From: CAZMZW01 sp964571135
Lineage (GTDB): Bacteria; Chloroflexota; Anaerolineae; Anaerolineales; Anaerolineaceae
Length of the DNA: 64,000 nucleotides
Direction: 5' to 3'
Assembly (NCBI GenBank): GCA_964571135.1
Contig: CAZMZW010000002.1
Coordinates: 186,001 to 250,000, forward strand
Position 1 is the first letter of the stretch, and each line of letters starts with the position of its first letter. Both the position numbers and the translations under genes were made by a program. The notes beneath the pieces were generated by a model, which saw nothing but the letters and a program-made list of their open reading frames with translations, was not told where the DNA came from and searched no databases. Positions 1-8,334 of the stretch are shown here, piece by piece.

Positions 1-35
1 ATTACGTCTTTTTAAAAAAAATAAGAGAGGCGATT

Positions 36-1211
36 ATGTTTAATAAAAAAACCATAACTGATATCGATGTAAAAGGGAAAAAGGTATTTGTCAGGGTGGA
101 TTTTAACGTACCGATGAAAGATGGCAAGATCACAGACGATACCCGAATTCGAGCTGCTCTACCTACTATTCAATATTTAATGGATCATAGTGCAGCGGTA
201 ATTCTGGCTTCACATCTTGGCCGCCCGAAAGGTGGACCAGACCCTGTATTCAGCCTGAAACCAGTTGCGACTTACCTGGCGAACCTATTGGGGAAACCGG
301 TTGCTTTTGCAGAAGACTGTATTGGTCCTTTGGCTGAAAAAGCAGCTTCGGTACTTAAACCTGGAGAAGTTCTGGTTCTCGAGAACACTCGCTTTCATCC
401 TGAAGAAGAAAAAAATGATCCCGGAATGGCCAAACAATTGTCAGTTTTAGCCGATATCTTTGTCAATGACGCTTTTGGAACCGCTCACCGTGCCCATGCT
501 TCAACTGAAGGCGTTGCTAAATTCCTCCCGGGTGTTGCTGGATTCCTGATGGAAAAGGAAATTCAGTATCTGGGACAGGCTATTGATAATCCAAAACGAC
601 CATTTGTAGCCATTCTTGGTGGAGCAAAGGTAAGTGACAAGATTGGCGTAATTAAAAACTTACTGCAAAAAGCAGATTCAGTTCTCATCGGTGGCGGTAT
701 GGCTAATACATTCTTCAAAGCCCAGGGCTATGGCATGGGTGATTCCCTTGTGGAAGGGGAAGCCCTGGAAACTGCAAAAGAATTATTAAAAATTGGTGGG
801 CAGAAACTACATTTACCTGTAGATATGGTGATTGCGGATAAATTTGAGGATTCAGCTCATAAGAAAACGATGGATGTTAGTGAAGTGCCGACAGGTTGGC
901 GTGTGCTGGATATCGGTCCTGAAACAGTCAAGGCTTACTCAAAAATTATCAGTGATGCAGGAACAGTTGTCTGGAATGGTCCGATGGGTGTGTTCGAATT
1001 TCCAAATTTTGCATCGGGCACCTTTGAAATTGCGAAAGCGATTGCAGCCAGCAAAGCAATCAGTGTCATTGGTGGAGGTGACTCGGTCGCTGCTGTAGCT
1101 CAAGCCGGTGTGTCAGATAAGATCACTCATATTTCCACTGGTGGAGGGGCATCTCTGGAAATGCTGGAAGGTCTGGCATTACCAGGATTGGTAGCCCTTC
1201 AGGATAAATAA
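36..1211 (+). CDS. pgk: Phosphoglycerate kinase
   Basis: Cytoplasmic glycolytic enzyme that transfers phosphate from 1,3-bisphosphoglycerate to ADP. The 391-residue length is normal for the family. The N-terminal substrate-binding motif VRVDFNVP lies near residue 20, the ILGGAKVSDK segment near residue 195, and the nucleotide-binding GGGDSVAAV motif near residue 346. The start is an ATG preceded by a purine-rich AAGAGAGG ribosome-binding site. A strong hairpin terminator follows the stop codon, so pgk probably ends a transcript that begins upstream of the window; a gap gene there would be usual but is not seen. Identification is secure. Confidence 0.98.
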   Translation: MFNKKTITDIDVKGKKVFVRVDFNVPMKDGKITDDTRIRAALPTIQYLMDHSAAVILASHLGRPKGGPDPVFSLKPVATYLANLLGKPVAFAEDCIGPLAEKAASVLKPGEVLVLENTRFHPEEEKNDPGMAKQLSVLADIFVNDAFGTAHRAHASTEGVAKFLPGVAGFLMEKEIQYLGQAIDNPKRPFVAILGGAKVSDKIGVIKNLLQKADSVLIGGGMANTFFKAQGYGMGDSLVEGEALETAKELLKIGGQKLHLPVDMVIADKFEDSAHKKTMDVSEVPTGWRVLDIGPETVKAYSKIISDAGTVVWNGPMGVFEFPNFASGTFEIAKAIAASKAISVIGGGDSVAAVAQAGVSDKITHISTGGGASLEMLEGLALPGLVALQDK

Positions 1212-1220
1212 AAACGAAAA

Positions 1221-1250
1221 AATCCCTTGAGAAATCAAGGGATTTTATTA
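1221..1250 (+). terminator. Intrinsic terminator of pgk
   Basis: A perfect 10-bp inverted repeat (AATCCCTTGA / TCAAGGGATT) with a GAAA loop is followed by a T-rich run. It lies about 10 bases after the pgk stop. Confidence 0.9.
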
Positions 1251-1363
1251 CTCAGGTCTATATCCTTGATGTCTAGGATGACTGTTTAGGTAAATGTAAA
1301 ATTACAAAATGGATTGCGATTGCTGGTTATCGTGTTTACGCAAATACAAAAGCGATATTCATC

Positions 1364-1392
1364 TGGACAAAAACGCAGCCATCGAATAAAAT
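1364..1392 (+). promoter_or_regulatory. Probable sigma-70 promoter of rpsT
   Basis: TGGACA at 1364-1369 and TAAAAT at 1387-1392 are separated by 17 bases, each one mismatch from the consensus. The predicted start near 1399 leaves a leader of about 37 bases before rpsT. Confidence 0.6.
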
Positions 1393-1435
1393 AATAGACT
1401 GCAAAGTTCGTTAGTGTATTTTTTGGAGGTTCATT

Positions 1436-1702
1436 TTGGCAAATATTAAGTCACAAATAAAACGTAATCGACAGAATCTAAAGAAACGCGCTCGCAATCG
1501 AATATTCAGAGGAACTGCACGTACCAGTGTCAAGAATGCTCGTGAAGTGCTTGAAACAGGAAAGGCTAAAGATGCGACAAAAGCGGTTGCTGAAGCGATA
1601 AGCGTTTTAGATCATACGGCTCAAAAGGGAGTTATTCATAAAAATAATGCTGCTCGACGTAAAAGCCGATTAATGAAACAATTGGCTAAGTTGGGAAAAT
1701 AG
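1436..1702 (+). CDS. rpsT: 30S ribosomal protein S20
   Basis: Primary 16S-rRNA-binding protein of the small ribosomal subunit. The 88-residue, Lys/Arg-rich, all-helical sequence starts MANIKSQIKRNRQ and carries KRARNR and the C-terminal NNAARRKSRL segment typical of S20. The start codon is TTG, placed 6 bases after a strong GGAGG (1425-1429), and no ATG is better placed. UUG starts are known for rpsT in other bacteria, where they take part in autoregulation; that this holds here is inference. The gene stands alone between its own promoter and terminator. Confidence 0.97.
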   Translation: MANIKSQIKRNRQNLKKRARNRIFRGTARTSVKNAREVLETGKAKDATKAVAEAISVLDHTAQKGVIHKNNAARRKSRLMKQLAKLGK

Positions 1703-1740
1703 AATTTTCACTTGAAATTATTAATATTTATGAATAGAAT

Positions 1741-1773
1741 AAAGCGGGAGGACATTTCTCCCGCTTTTATTTA
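1741..1773 (+). terminator. Intrinsic terminator of rpsT
   Basis: A 10-bp stem AAAGCGGGAG / CTCCCGCTTT with a 7-base loop runs directly into TTATTTATT. It ends only a few bases before the argS start codon. Confidence 0.88.
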
Positions 1774-1776
1774 TTA

Positions 1777-3549
1777 ATGGCTGGAACTATGTTTGAAATA
1801 GAACAACAAGAAATCACCAAAAAAATCCAAGATATTTGTAATCAACTTGGCTTTGGTCCTTTTGAACCCAAATGGGTATGGATACCTTTCAGTGGGCAGT
1901 GGGGGATCGCCACTTCATTTTTTGAGTTGGCAGCCAGGAAGGCGCGCAGCGACCCATCCATTAAAGTTAGTATTTATGCTGAACAAATTGCTGAACAAAT
2001 CAAAGAAGAGTTGGGAAATCTTCCTCGAATACAAATGATAAAAGCCATTAAAGGGTATTTAAATTTGTATTTTGAATCAAACCTCTTTGCAATTAAAATA
2101 GTAGACCAAATTCTTGAACTCGGTCCAGATTATGGAAAAGGCTTAGTGACCAAGCAAAAAGTAATGGTGGAATTTTCACAGCCCAATTCTTTAAAAGCTT
2201 TTCATGTTGGACATTTGCGTAATATGGTTCTGGGTGCTGCGATTTCAAATATTCTTGAAAAATCGGGTGATGAGGTTATTCGCGCCAATTATCTGGGTGA
2301 TATTGGACTGCATGTAATTACCTGGCTTTGGAATTATTTGAAATTTCATAACGGAGAGGAACCGCCAAAACAGAATAAGATCCGTTGGATGGGTGATCTC
2401 TACGCTGAAGCTACCAAACGAAGAGAAGAGAATCCTGAAAATGAATCTGAGGTTCGGGCACTTTTTAAGCTTTGGAATACAAAAGATAAAGGTGTTGTTG
2501 AATTATGGAAAAAAACTCGCGATTGGTCCCTTCAAGCATTTGACCAGATCTACGAACAAATGGGCATCTCATTCGATCATGTTTACTATGAAAGCGAAGT
2601 GGAGGATGCTGGCAAGGTTCTGATCGACGACTTGATAAAAAATAAAATGGCAAAAGATGAAAGACCAACAGGTTCTGTTTTTGTTGATCTGGATCAGCTC
2701 CTGGGAACCAACGAAGAATATCGAGTATTGGTCTTATTGCGTTCAGATGGAACATCACTTTACTCTACCAAAGATATCCCTTTGGCAATTAAGAAGTTTG
2801 AACAATATCACTTGGATCGATCAATCTATGTTGTGGATGTCAGACAATCCTTGTATTTTAAACAAATCTTTAAAATCCTGGAATTGATGGGATACTCGTG
2901 GGCGAGTAATTGCCACCATCTCGCTTACGAAATCGTTAATCTGCCTGGAAATGTGACCATTGCATCACGGGAAGGAACTGTGATCTTGTTGGAAGATCTG
3001 CTTCGAGAAGCAGAGCAAAGAGCTTTGAAGGTTGTTGAGCAAAAAAACCCTGATCTTGAAGAGGATGAAAAAAATAAAGCAGCACGCTCTATCGCATTGG
3101 GTGCGATAAAGTATTCATTGCTTTCGCGCGATAATACAAAAATAATCACCTTTGACTGGGATTCTGCGTTGGACGTAAATGGTCAGGCAGCTCCTTACAT
3201 TCAATATGCTGGAGTAAGGGCTAACAGTATCCTTAAAAAAATCTCAAATCAAATCCCGGTTTCGCGAGAAATCGGTGTTAAATTATCCAGGCAGGAAATT
3301 CAACTCATTGATTATCTTGGCCGCTTGCCTCAGGAGATCCAACGGGCAGCTCGAGAAATGAAACCCTTATTAATTTCCAGTTACGTTTATGAGGTGGCTC
3401 GAGCATTCAATGATTTTTATTCTGCCTGCCCAGTTCTTCAAGCAGATAATAATATACGCGATTTTCGATTGCGGCTTGTCGCTGCGGCACGACAGACTAT
3501 AATTAATTCTTTGAACCTCTTGGGAATTAGCCTTCCCGATGTCATGTAA
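1777..3549 (+). CDS. argS: Arginyl-tRNA synthetase
   Basis: Class I aminoacyl-tRNA synthetase charging tRNA-Arg. The sequence shows an N-terminal Arg-S additional domain (about residues 1-110), the HIGH-type motif HVGHLRN near residue 143, and the C-terminal DALR anticodon-binding domain with QAAPYIQYAGVR and RAFNDFYSACPVL. The usual KMSKS loop is replaced by a degenerate SREGTVILLEDLL, normal for many ArgRS. The annotated ATG at 1777 has no Shine-Dalgarno and abuts the rpsT terminator. An in-frame ATG at 1789 (MFEIEQQ) is an equally possible start, so the first four residues are uncertain. Confidence 0.96.
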   Translation: MAGTMFEIEQQEITKKIQDICNQLGFGPFEPKWVWIPFSGQWGIATSFFELAARKARSDPSIKVSIYAEQIAEQIKEELGNLPRIQMIKAIKGYLNLYFESNLFAIKIVDQILELGPDYGKGLVTKQKVMVEFSQPNSLKAFHVGHLRNMVLGAAISNILEKSGDEVIRANYLGDIGLHVITWLWNYLKFHNGEEPPKQNKIRWMGDLYAEATKRREENPENESEVRALFKLWNTKDKGVVELWKKTRDWSLQAFDQIYEQMGISFDHVYYESEVEDAGKVLIDDLIKNKMAKDERPTGSVFVDLDQLLGTNEEYRVLVLLRSDGTSLYSTKDIPLAIKKFEQYHLDRSIYVVDVRQSLYFKQIFKILELMGYSWASNCHHLAYEIVNLPGNVTIASREGTVILLEDLLREAEQRALKVVEQKNPDLEEDEKNKAARSIALGAIKYSLLSRDNTKIITFDWDSALDVNGQAAPYIQYAGVRANSILKKISNQIPVSREIGVKLSRQEIQLIDYLGRLPQEIQRAAREMKPLLISSYVYEVARAFNDFYSACPVLQADNNIRDFRLRLVAAARQTIINSLNLLGISLPDVM

Positions 3550-3572
3550 AAACGCAATTTAAGGAGAAATGA

Positions 3573-4898
3573 ATGGCGCCAATAAAAACACTGATCATGG
3601 GAGCAGCAGGCAGAGATTTTCATAATTTCAATGTTTTTTTCAGAGACAACAAAGATTATGAAGTAGTTGCCTTTACTGCTACCCAAATCCCAAATATTGA
3701 AGGCAGAAAATACCCGCCAGAATTGGCCGGTTCGCTTTATCCGAAAGGGATAGCCATTTATCCAGAGAGTGAATTAATTGACTTAATAAAGAAAAATAAG
3801 ATTGAACAGGTTGTTTTTGCTTACAGCGATGTTCCCCATCAATTTGTAATGAGTAAGGCATCTGAAGTCTTGGCTGCTGGTCCTGATTTCCGTTTGATGG
3901 GGCTGCATACCACGCAAATTAAATCAAGTAAACCTGTGATTTCTGTTTGTGCCATCCGCACCGGATCTGGAAAAAGCCAAACAACGCGAAAAGTCTCATT
4001 GGACATGATCGAGCTGGGCTATAAAGTGGCTGCCATTCGCCATCCCATGCCCTATGGCGATTTGGTTAAACAGAAAGTACAGCGGTTCGCTTCCTATGCC
4101 GACCTCGATAAAAACGAATGCACTATTGAAGAGCGGGAAGAGTATGAGCCTCATATTGATAATGGTGTCATTGTATATGCTGGTGTTGACTATGGTGCGA
4201 TTCTTAAACAGGCGGAACAAGAAGTTGATATTGTTCTTTGGGATGGTGGTAATAATGACTTCTCCTTTTATGTGAGCGATCTTGCAATAGTTGTTGTTGA
4301 TCCTCACCGCCCCGGGCATGAATCCAGTTATCATCCTGGAGAAACCAATGTGCGTTTGGCTGATGTTTTTGTAATTAACAAGGTGGATACCGCTATTCCG
4401 GAAAATGTGATTAATGTTCGAGAAAACATCCGCTGCTTGAATCCCTCCGCGCAAATTATTGAAGCTGCGTCCCCATTATATATTGACAATCCTGAAGCAA
4501 TTATGGGGAAGAAAGTATTGGTCATCGAAGATGGTCCAACACTTACTCATGGGGAAATGGCGTATGGAGCTGGATGGGTGGCCGCTCGTCGTTTTGGAGC
4601 TGCTCAAATTGTGGACCCACGTCCTTTTGCTGTAGGTGCGATCAAGGCGACATACCAAAAATACCCAAAAACTGGACCAATTCTTCCGGCCATGGGTTAT
4701 GGCGATGATATGGTTCACGATCTTGAAAAAACAATTAATAATTCGAATGTGGATTTGGTTATTTCTGCCACACCGATTGATCTTACTCGGATTATCAAAG
4801 TCAATATACCCATGCAACGGGTTCGTTATGAGTTGCAGGAAATTGGTCAACCAACCCTGATGGATTTACTCAGAAAGAAATTTGGTCCTAAGAAATAA
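3573..4898 (+). CDS. P-loop GTPase, cyclic 2,3-diphosphoglycerate synthetase-like
   Basis: The 441-residue protein belongs to the COG2403 type of predicted GTPase, often annotated as cyclic 2,3-diphosphoglycerate synthetase. A Rossmann-like N-terminal half (GAAGRDFHNFNVFF) is followed by a P-loop RTGSGKSQTTRK near residue 130, a DGGNNDFSFY segment near 227 and an NKVD guanine-specificity motif near 269. The start has a textbook AAGGAG 6 bases upstream. It lies 23 bases after argS, so cotranscription is likely, and it has its own terminator. The biochemical activity in bacteria is not established to my knowledge; family membership is strong, function is not. Confidence 0.8.
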   Translation: MAPIKTLIMGAAGRDFHNFNVFFRDNKDYEVVAFTATQIPNIEGRKYPPELAGSLYPKGIAIYPESELIDLIKKNKIEQVVFAYSDVPHQFVMSKASEVLAAGPDFRLMGLHTTQIKSSKPVISVCAIRTGSGKSQTTRKVSLDMIELGYKVAAIRHPMPYGDLVKQKVQRFASYADLDKNECTIEEREEYEPHIDNGVIVYAGVDYGAILKQAEQEVDIVLWDGGNNDFSFYVSDLAIVVVDPHRPGHESSYHPGETNVRLADVFVINKVDTAIPENVINVRENIRCLNPSAQIIEAASPLYIDNPEAIMGKKVLVIEDGPTLTHGEMAYGAGWVAARRFGAAQIVDPRPFAVGAIKATYQKYPKTGPILPAMGYGDDMVHDLEKTINNSNVDLVISATPIDLTRIIKVNIPMQRVRYELQEIGQPTLMDLLRKKFGPKK

Positions 4899-4907
4899 AC
4901 TGGCAGA

Positions 4908-4945
4908 ACAAAAGAGAGGCGCCATGGACCTCTCTTTTGTTTTAT
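4908..4945 (+). terminator. Intrinsic terminator after the GTPase gene
   Basis: The perfect 12-bp stem ACAAAAGAGAGG / CCTCTCTTTTGT is followed by TTTAT. It separates the argS-GTPase unit from obg. Confidence 0.88.
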
Positions 4946-4963
4946 GGAATAATTGGAATAATT

Positions 4964-6223
4964 ATGTTTGTAGATGAATCTAAAACTTATGTGCGGTCCG
5001 GAAAAGGTGGGGATGGCATCGTTCATTTCCATAAAGAGAAATACGTTAATCGTGGAGGTCCGGATGGTGGAGATGGTGGCAAAGGGGGCGACGTAATCAT
5101 TAAGGTTGCGCCGCATTTAAATACACTTCTTGCTTTTCGTCATCAAAATAAATTTATTGGAGAAGATGGGAAAAAGGGCGGGACGAGTAATAAGAGTGGC
5201 AAGTCTGCCCCTGATTTGGTCATACCTGTTCCTGCCGGAACGATGGTATTTGATGCGGAAACTGGTGACTTGCTAGGTGATTTGACAGATACAGATCAGA
5301 CATTGCTTGTGTGCCCAGGAGGTCGTGGGGGTAGAGGTAACACACATTTTGCTAATTCCAGGCGGCAGGCACCACGAATTGCTGAAAAAGGGGAACCAGG
5401 TTTGGAGAAGAATTTGCGCTTGGAATTAAAACTGATTGCTGATATTGGAATTGTGGGTATGCCCAATGCTGGTAAATCCAGTCTACTCGCATCGGTATCT
5501 AACGCCAGACCAAAAATTGCAGATTATCCATTCACAACACTTATTCCCAATTTAGGTGTATCGCAATTGGATGAGGACACTTCCTTAATATTGGCTGACA
5601 TTCCTGGATTGATTGAAGGTGCTCATTTGGGTATTGGGCTCGGAGATGCCTTTTTAAAACATATACAACGCACGCGTGTTTTGATTCATGTGATAGATGG
5701 TCTCTCAGAGGAACCATTTGCTGATTATTCGCAGATCAATTCCGAATTGGCACTTTTTGATCCACAATTGGCAAAAAAACCTCAGATCGTGGTATTTAAT
5801 AAAATTGACCTTCCCGATGTAATGAAAAAGATGCCGGTTATAAGAAAGCAATTTGAGAAACATAATATCCAAATAATTGGGATTTCAGCCGTTTCTCATG
5901 AAAATTTGAACAAATTGCTATGGCAAACGCATGAATTACTCATCAATACACCCCAATTGGAAATTTCAATTCCATTACCAGTCTATCGGCCAGGTGCTAA
6001 TTTAGCTGATTTTACACTCAAACACGTTTCAAATGGCTGGCAGGTCAGCGGACACGCGATTGAACGTGCCGCAGCGATGACTTACTGGGAATATGATGAT
6101 TCTATTCGTCGCTTTCAAAGAATCATGGTATCCATGGGGGTGGATCAAGCGCTGAGGGATGCTGGTGTTAAAGAAGGAGAGAATGTTATCATCGGTAATC
6201 ATGAATTAACCTGGCAGGATTAA
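4964..6223 (+). CDS. obg: GTPase Obg/CgtA
   Basis: Ribosome-associated GTPase needed for 50S assembly and stress control. Domains in order: the glycine-rich Obg fold (residues 1-158, GGDGGKGGD and GGRGGRGN), the G domain with P-loop GMPNAGKSS near 165, DIPG (G3) and NKID (G4) near 279, and the C-terminal OCT domain ending in ENVIIGNHELTW. I start at the ATG at 4964 (MFVDESKTYV), giving 419 residues. The longer frame would need a TTG at 4937 inside the preceding terminator stem and adds nothing Obg-like. nadD follows 9 bases downstream, so the two are probably cotranscribed. Confidence 0.97.
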   Translation: MFVDESKTYVRSGKGGDGIVHFHKEKYVNRGGPDGGDGGKGGDVIIKVAPHLNTLLAFRHQNKFIGEDGKKGGTSNKSGKSAPDLVIPVPAGTMVFDAETGDLLGDLTDTDQTLLVCPGGRGGRGNTHFANSRRQAPRIAEKGEPGLEKNLRLELKLIADIGIVGMPNAGKSSLLASVSNARPKIADYPFTTLIPNLGVSQLDEDTSLILADIPGLIEGAHLGIGLGDAFLKHIQRTRVLIHVIDGLSEEPFADYSQINSELALFDPQLAKKPQIVVFNKIDLPDVMKKMPVIRKQFEKHNIQIIGISAVSHENLNKLLWQTHELLINTPQLEISIPLPVYRPGANLADFTLKHVSNGWQVSGHAIERAAAMTYWEYDDSIRRFQRIMVSMGVDQALRDAGVKEGENVIIGNHELTWQD

Positions 6224-6232
6224 TCAACGGAG

Positions 6233-6865
6233 ATGACATACAAATCTGGTCATTTACGATTAGGAATTTTCGGTGGTACTTTCGACCCGCCCCATGTTGG
6301 TCATCTCATTCTGGCAATGGAAGCGTACGACCAATTGAACCTTGACAAGGTTTTATGGGTTCTAACTCCAAATCCGCCGCATAAGATTGGTAAGCTGGTC
6401 ACACCTGCCAACGACCGTCTGCGCATGATAAATGCGTCAATAGCACAAGATGCAGCCTTTGCGCTTTCGAGGGTGGATATAGATCGTCCTGGTCCACATT
6501 ATATGAGTGAAACAGTCAACCTCTTACATCAGCAATTTCCCGAAGCGGAATTGGTCTTCCTCATGGGAGGGGATTCATTACATGATCTTCCAACCTGGCA
6601 TGAGCCGAAAGAATTCATCAAAGAATGTGACCGTTTAGGAGTTATGCACCGTGTTGGGGAGAAAATCAACCTCGAGGTTCTGGAATCAGCATTACCTGGA
6701 ATTTCCCCAAAAGTTGAATTTATCGAAGCACCGATCTTGGAAATATCCTCAAAGAAGATTCGACAATTGGTTTCGAAGGGGAAACCTTATCGATACTATC
6801 TCCTGCCAAATGTGTATGAGATAATTCAAACAAATGGGCTGTATCGAGAGTGTGAAAAAGAATAG
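6233..6865 (+). CDS. nadD: Nicotinate-nucleotide adenylyltransferase
   Basis: Makes nicotinic acid adenine dinucleotide from NaMN and ATP in NAD synthesis. The 210 residues show the nucleotidyltransferase signature GIFGGTFDPPHVGH near residue 11, FLMGGDSLHDLPTWH in the middle and the C-terminal ISSKKIRQLV (ISSTxIR-type) motif. The start is slightly uncertain: CGGAG lies directly against the ATG, which is too close for a normal Shine-Dalgarno, but no better start exists before the signature. The obg-nadD order is common in bacteria. The ribosome silencing factor gene rsfS, often next, is absent here. Confidence 0.96.
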   Translation: MTYKSGHLRLGIFGGTFDPPHVGHLILAMEAYDQLNLDKVLWVLTPNPPHKIGKLVTPANDRLRMINASIAQDAAFALSRVDIDRPGPHYMSETVNLLHQQFPEAELVFLMGGDSLHDLPTWHEPKEFIKECDRLGVMHRVGEKINLEVLESALPGISPKVEFIEAPILEISSKKIRQLVSKGKPYRYYLLPNVYEIIQTNGLYRECEKE

Positions 6866-6883
6866 TAAAGAGGAAGGTCAAAT

Positions 6884-7522
6884 ATGCGCAAATCGCTTGT
6901 CTTGCTTACCCTATTCCTATTATTTGCAGGTTGCCGATTTTTACCCACAAAGATGTTTACTCCTCTCCCTTTGGAAACAGAGATTACTCTGAATTCTTCT
7001 AGTTCTTTAGCAACTTTAACTTTTACATTAACACAAACGAATACGCCTTTTTCGACCATCCAGCCAACTTATTCGCTGACTTCTACTCCGGTAATAACTT
7101 TTACTGGAACCCCAACAGTGTTGTTGACAGCAACCCGTTTACCGTATCAACTGCAAATTGCATCTCCTGTTTATATTAAGAACTTTACCCTTCCAGATTC
7201 TGGATGTAATTGGCTGGGAGTTGCCGGCCAGGTATTCAATGTTGATGGAAAGCCCTTAGATAATCTAGTTGTTGTCATTAAAGGCAAATTAGGCGAAAAG
7301 GTAATTAATTCAGTGATGCTTACTGGTCTAGAAGAAGCTAAAGCATATGGACCTGGCGGTTATGAAATATTTTTATACGATAGAGTCATTGGATCAACAA
7401 AATCACTTATGATCTATGTCAATGATCTCCAAGGAAATCTATTAACACCTGTAACAGAGTTTGATTCAGTTGCCGACTGCAATAAAAATTTAATCATCAT
7501 TAATTTCAATGAACTTGATTAA
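6884..7522 (+). CDS. Lipoprotein with Thr-rich linker, function unknown
   Basis: 212 residues beginning with a lipoprotein signal peptide; the lipobox LFAGC places the acylated cysteine at residue 17. Residues 25-85 form a Ser/Thr/Pro-rich linker (TFTGTPTVLLTATRLP). The remaining 120 residues look like a small beta-rich extracytoplasmic domain (SGCNWLGVAGQVFNVDGKPL, YGPGGYEIFL, AKAYG) with two cysteines that could pair. The architecture is lipid anchor, linker, then an Ig/CARDB-like beta-domain. It sits 18 bases before the Wzz-like gene and may belong to the same transcript. No enzyme motif is visible. Confidence 0.75.
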   Translation: MRKSLVLLTLFLLFAGCRFLPTKMFTPLPLETEITLNSSSSLATLTFTLTQTNTPFSTIQPTYSLTSTPVITFTGTPTVLLTATRLPYQLQIASPVYIKNFTLPDSGCNWLGVAGQVFNVDGKPLDNLVVVIKGKLGEKVINSVMLTGLEEAKAYGPGGYEIFLYDRVIGSTKSLMIYVNDLQGNLLTPVTEFDSVADCNKNLIIINFNELD

Positions 7523-7539
7523 TCCTTCTTGGAACGAAA

Positions 7540-8334
7540 ATGAAAAACTCATTTATCCCATTTGACCTCTTTAAACAAGCAATCTCAAGATGGTGGTTGG
7601 TTGCATTTCTAATGATAATTGGCGGGTTGGTGGGACTATGTCTCCATAATTTTTCTCCCGCAATATATGAAGCGCAAGCAAAGTTCAGTGTAACCATCGA
7701 TTACACGCGTACAGGATACCTTTCTGATATTCAAGAGGATCAGGCTATGCGAGGAATAGGCAGCCTCATTGGATCAGACCTTATTTTACAAAGGACAGTC
7801 AATGCGGCTCATTCCGCAAGTGTGGATATATCCTTGGATGAATTCAAGCAAAAATCTACTCTGGAAAGAGGGGATTTTAATTGGTTCATCCGCTTTAGGG
7901 ATAAAGATGCTCAAAAAGCTGCAGATTTAGTTAATCAATGGGCAGATCAGGCGAACAAAGAAATATTGGATGCATCCCAACATGCTTTTCGCGCAGAAGA
8001 ACTGTTTAATTACCTTGATTCAATTGAAACCTGCTTGCAGAGAACCACTTTTGGAAGTGAAGCGAAAGCACCCTGTTCGTTTCCAAACTTGCCAATAATT
8101 CTTGAAGTAATTCAAAAAACCGGCGAAATTGCCTACCAGGAAAAAGAAGCGAGCAGAGGGTTGATGCCTGCACTATCCATAAGTTTAGTTGAAAAGAGCC
8201 AGCTTCCCCCATCGCCTGTAGTATTTAATCGAAATACTCTTGTCCTGGCTGGTTCATTTATTGGGTTATTATTTGGAATTCTCATCACTTTTCTTTGGGG
8301 GAATAATCTAAAAATTAAGAGGCTGCGTGGTTAA
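7540..8334 (+). CDS. Wzz-like polysaccharide chain-length/co-polymerase protein
   Basis: A 264-residue inner-membrane protein with a transmembrane segment near residues 17-38 (WWLVAFLMIIGGLVGL), a periplasmic/external domain of about 170 residues with a helical middle, and a second transmembrane segment near 231-252 (LVLAGSFIGLLFGILITFLW). The sequence before it contains the proline-rich LPPSPVVFNR typical of the Wzz family. It has no C-terminal tyrosine kinase domain. The next gene, a Wzy/ligase-like protein, overlaps its end by 8 bases, so the pair is translationally coupled and probably works on the same glycan. Confidence 0.72.
   Translation: MKNSFIPFDLFKQAISRWWLVAFLMIIGGLVGLCLHNFSPAIYEAQAKFSVTIDYTRTGYLSDIQEDQAMRGIGSLIGSDLILQRTVNAAHSASVDISLDEFKQKSTLERGDFNWFIRFRDKDAQKAADLVNQWADQANKEILDASQHAFRAEELFNYLDSIETCLQRTTFGSEAKAPCSFPNLPIILEVIQKTGEIAYQEKEASRGLMPALSISLVEKSQLPPSPVVFNRNTLVLAGSFIGLLFGILITFLWGNNLKIKRLRG

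Noticed and set aside
3996..4850. Long antisense frames opposite the GTPase gene
   Set aside because: They lack ribosome-binding sites and domain logic, and the plus-strand protein is a clear family member.
4937..4963. TTG start extending Obg by nine residues
   Set aside because: The codon lies inside the terminator stem of the previous gene, and Obg proteins begin at MFVDE-like sequence.
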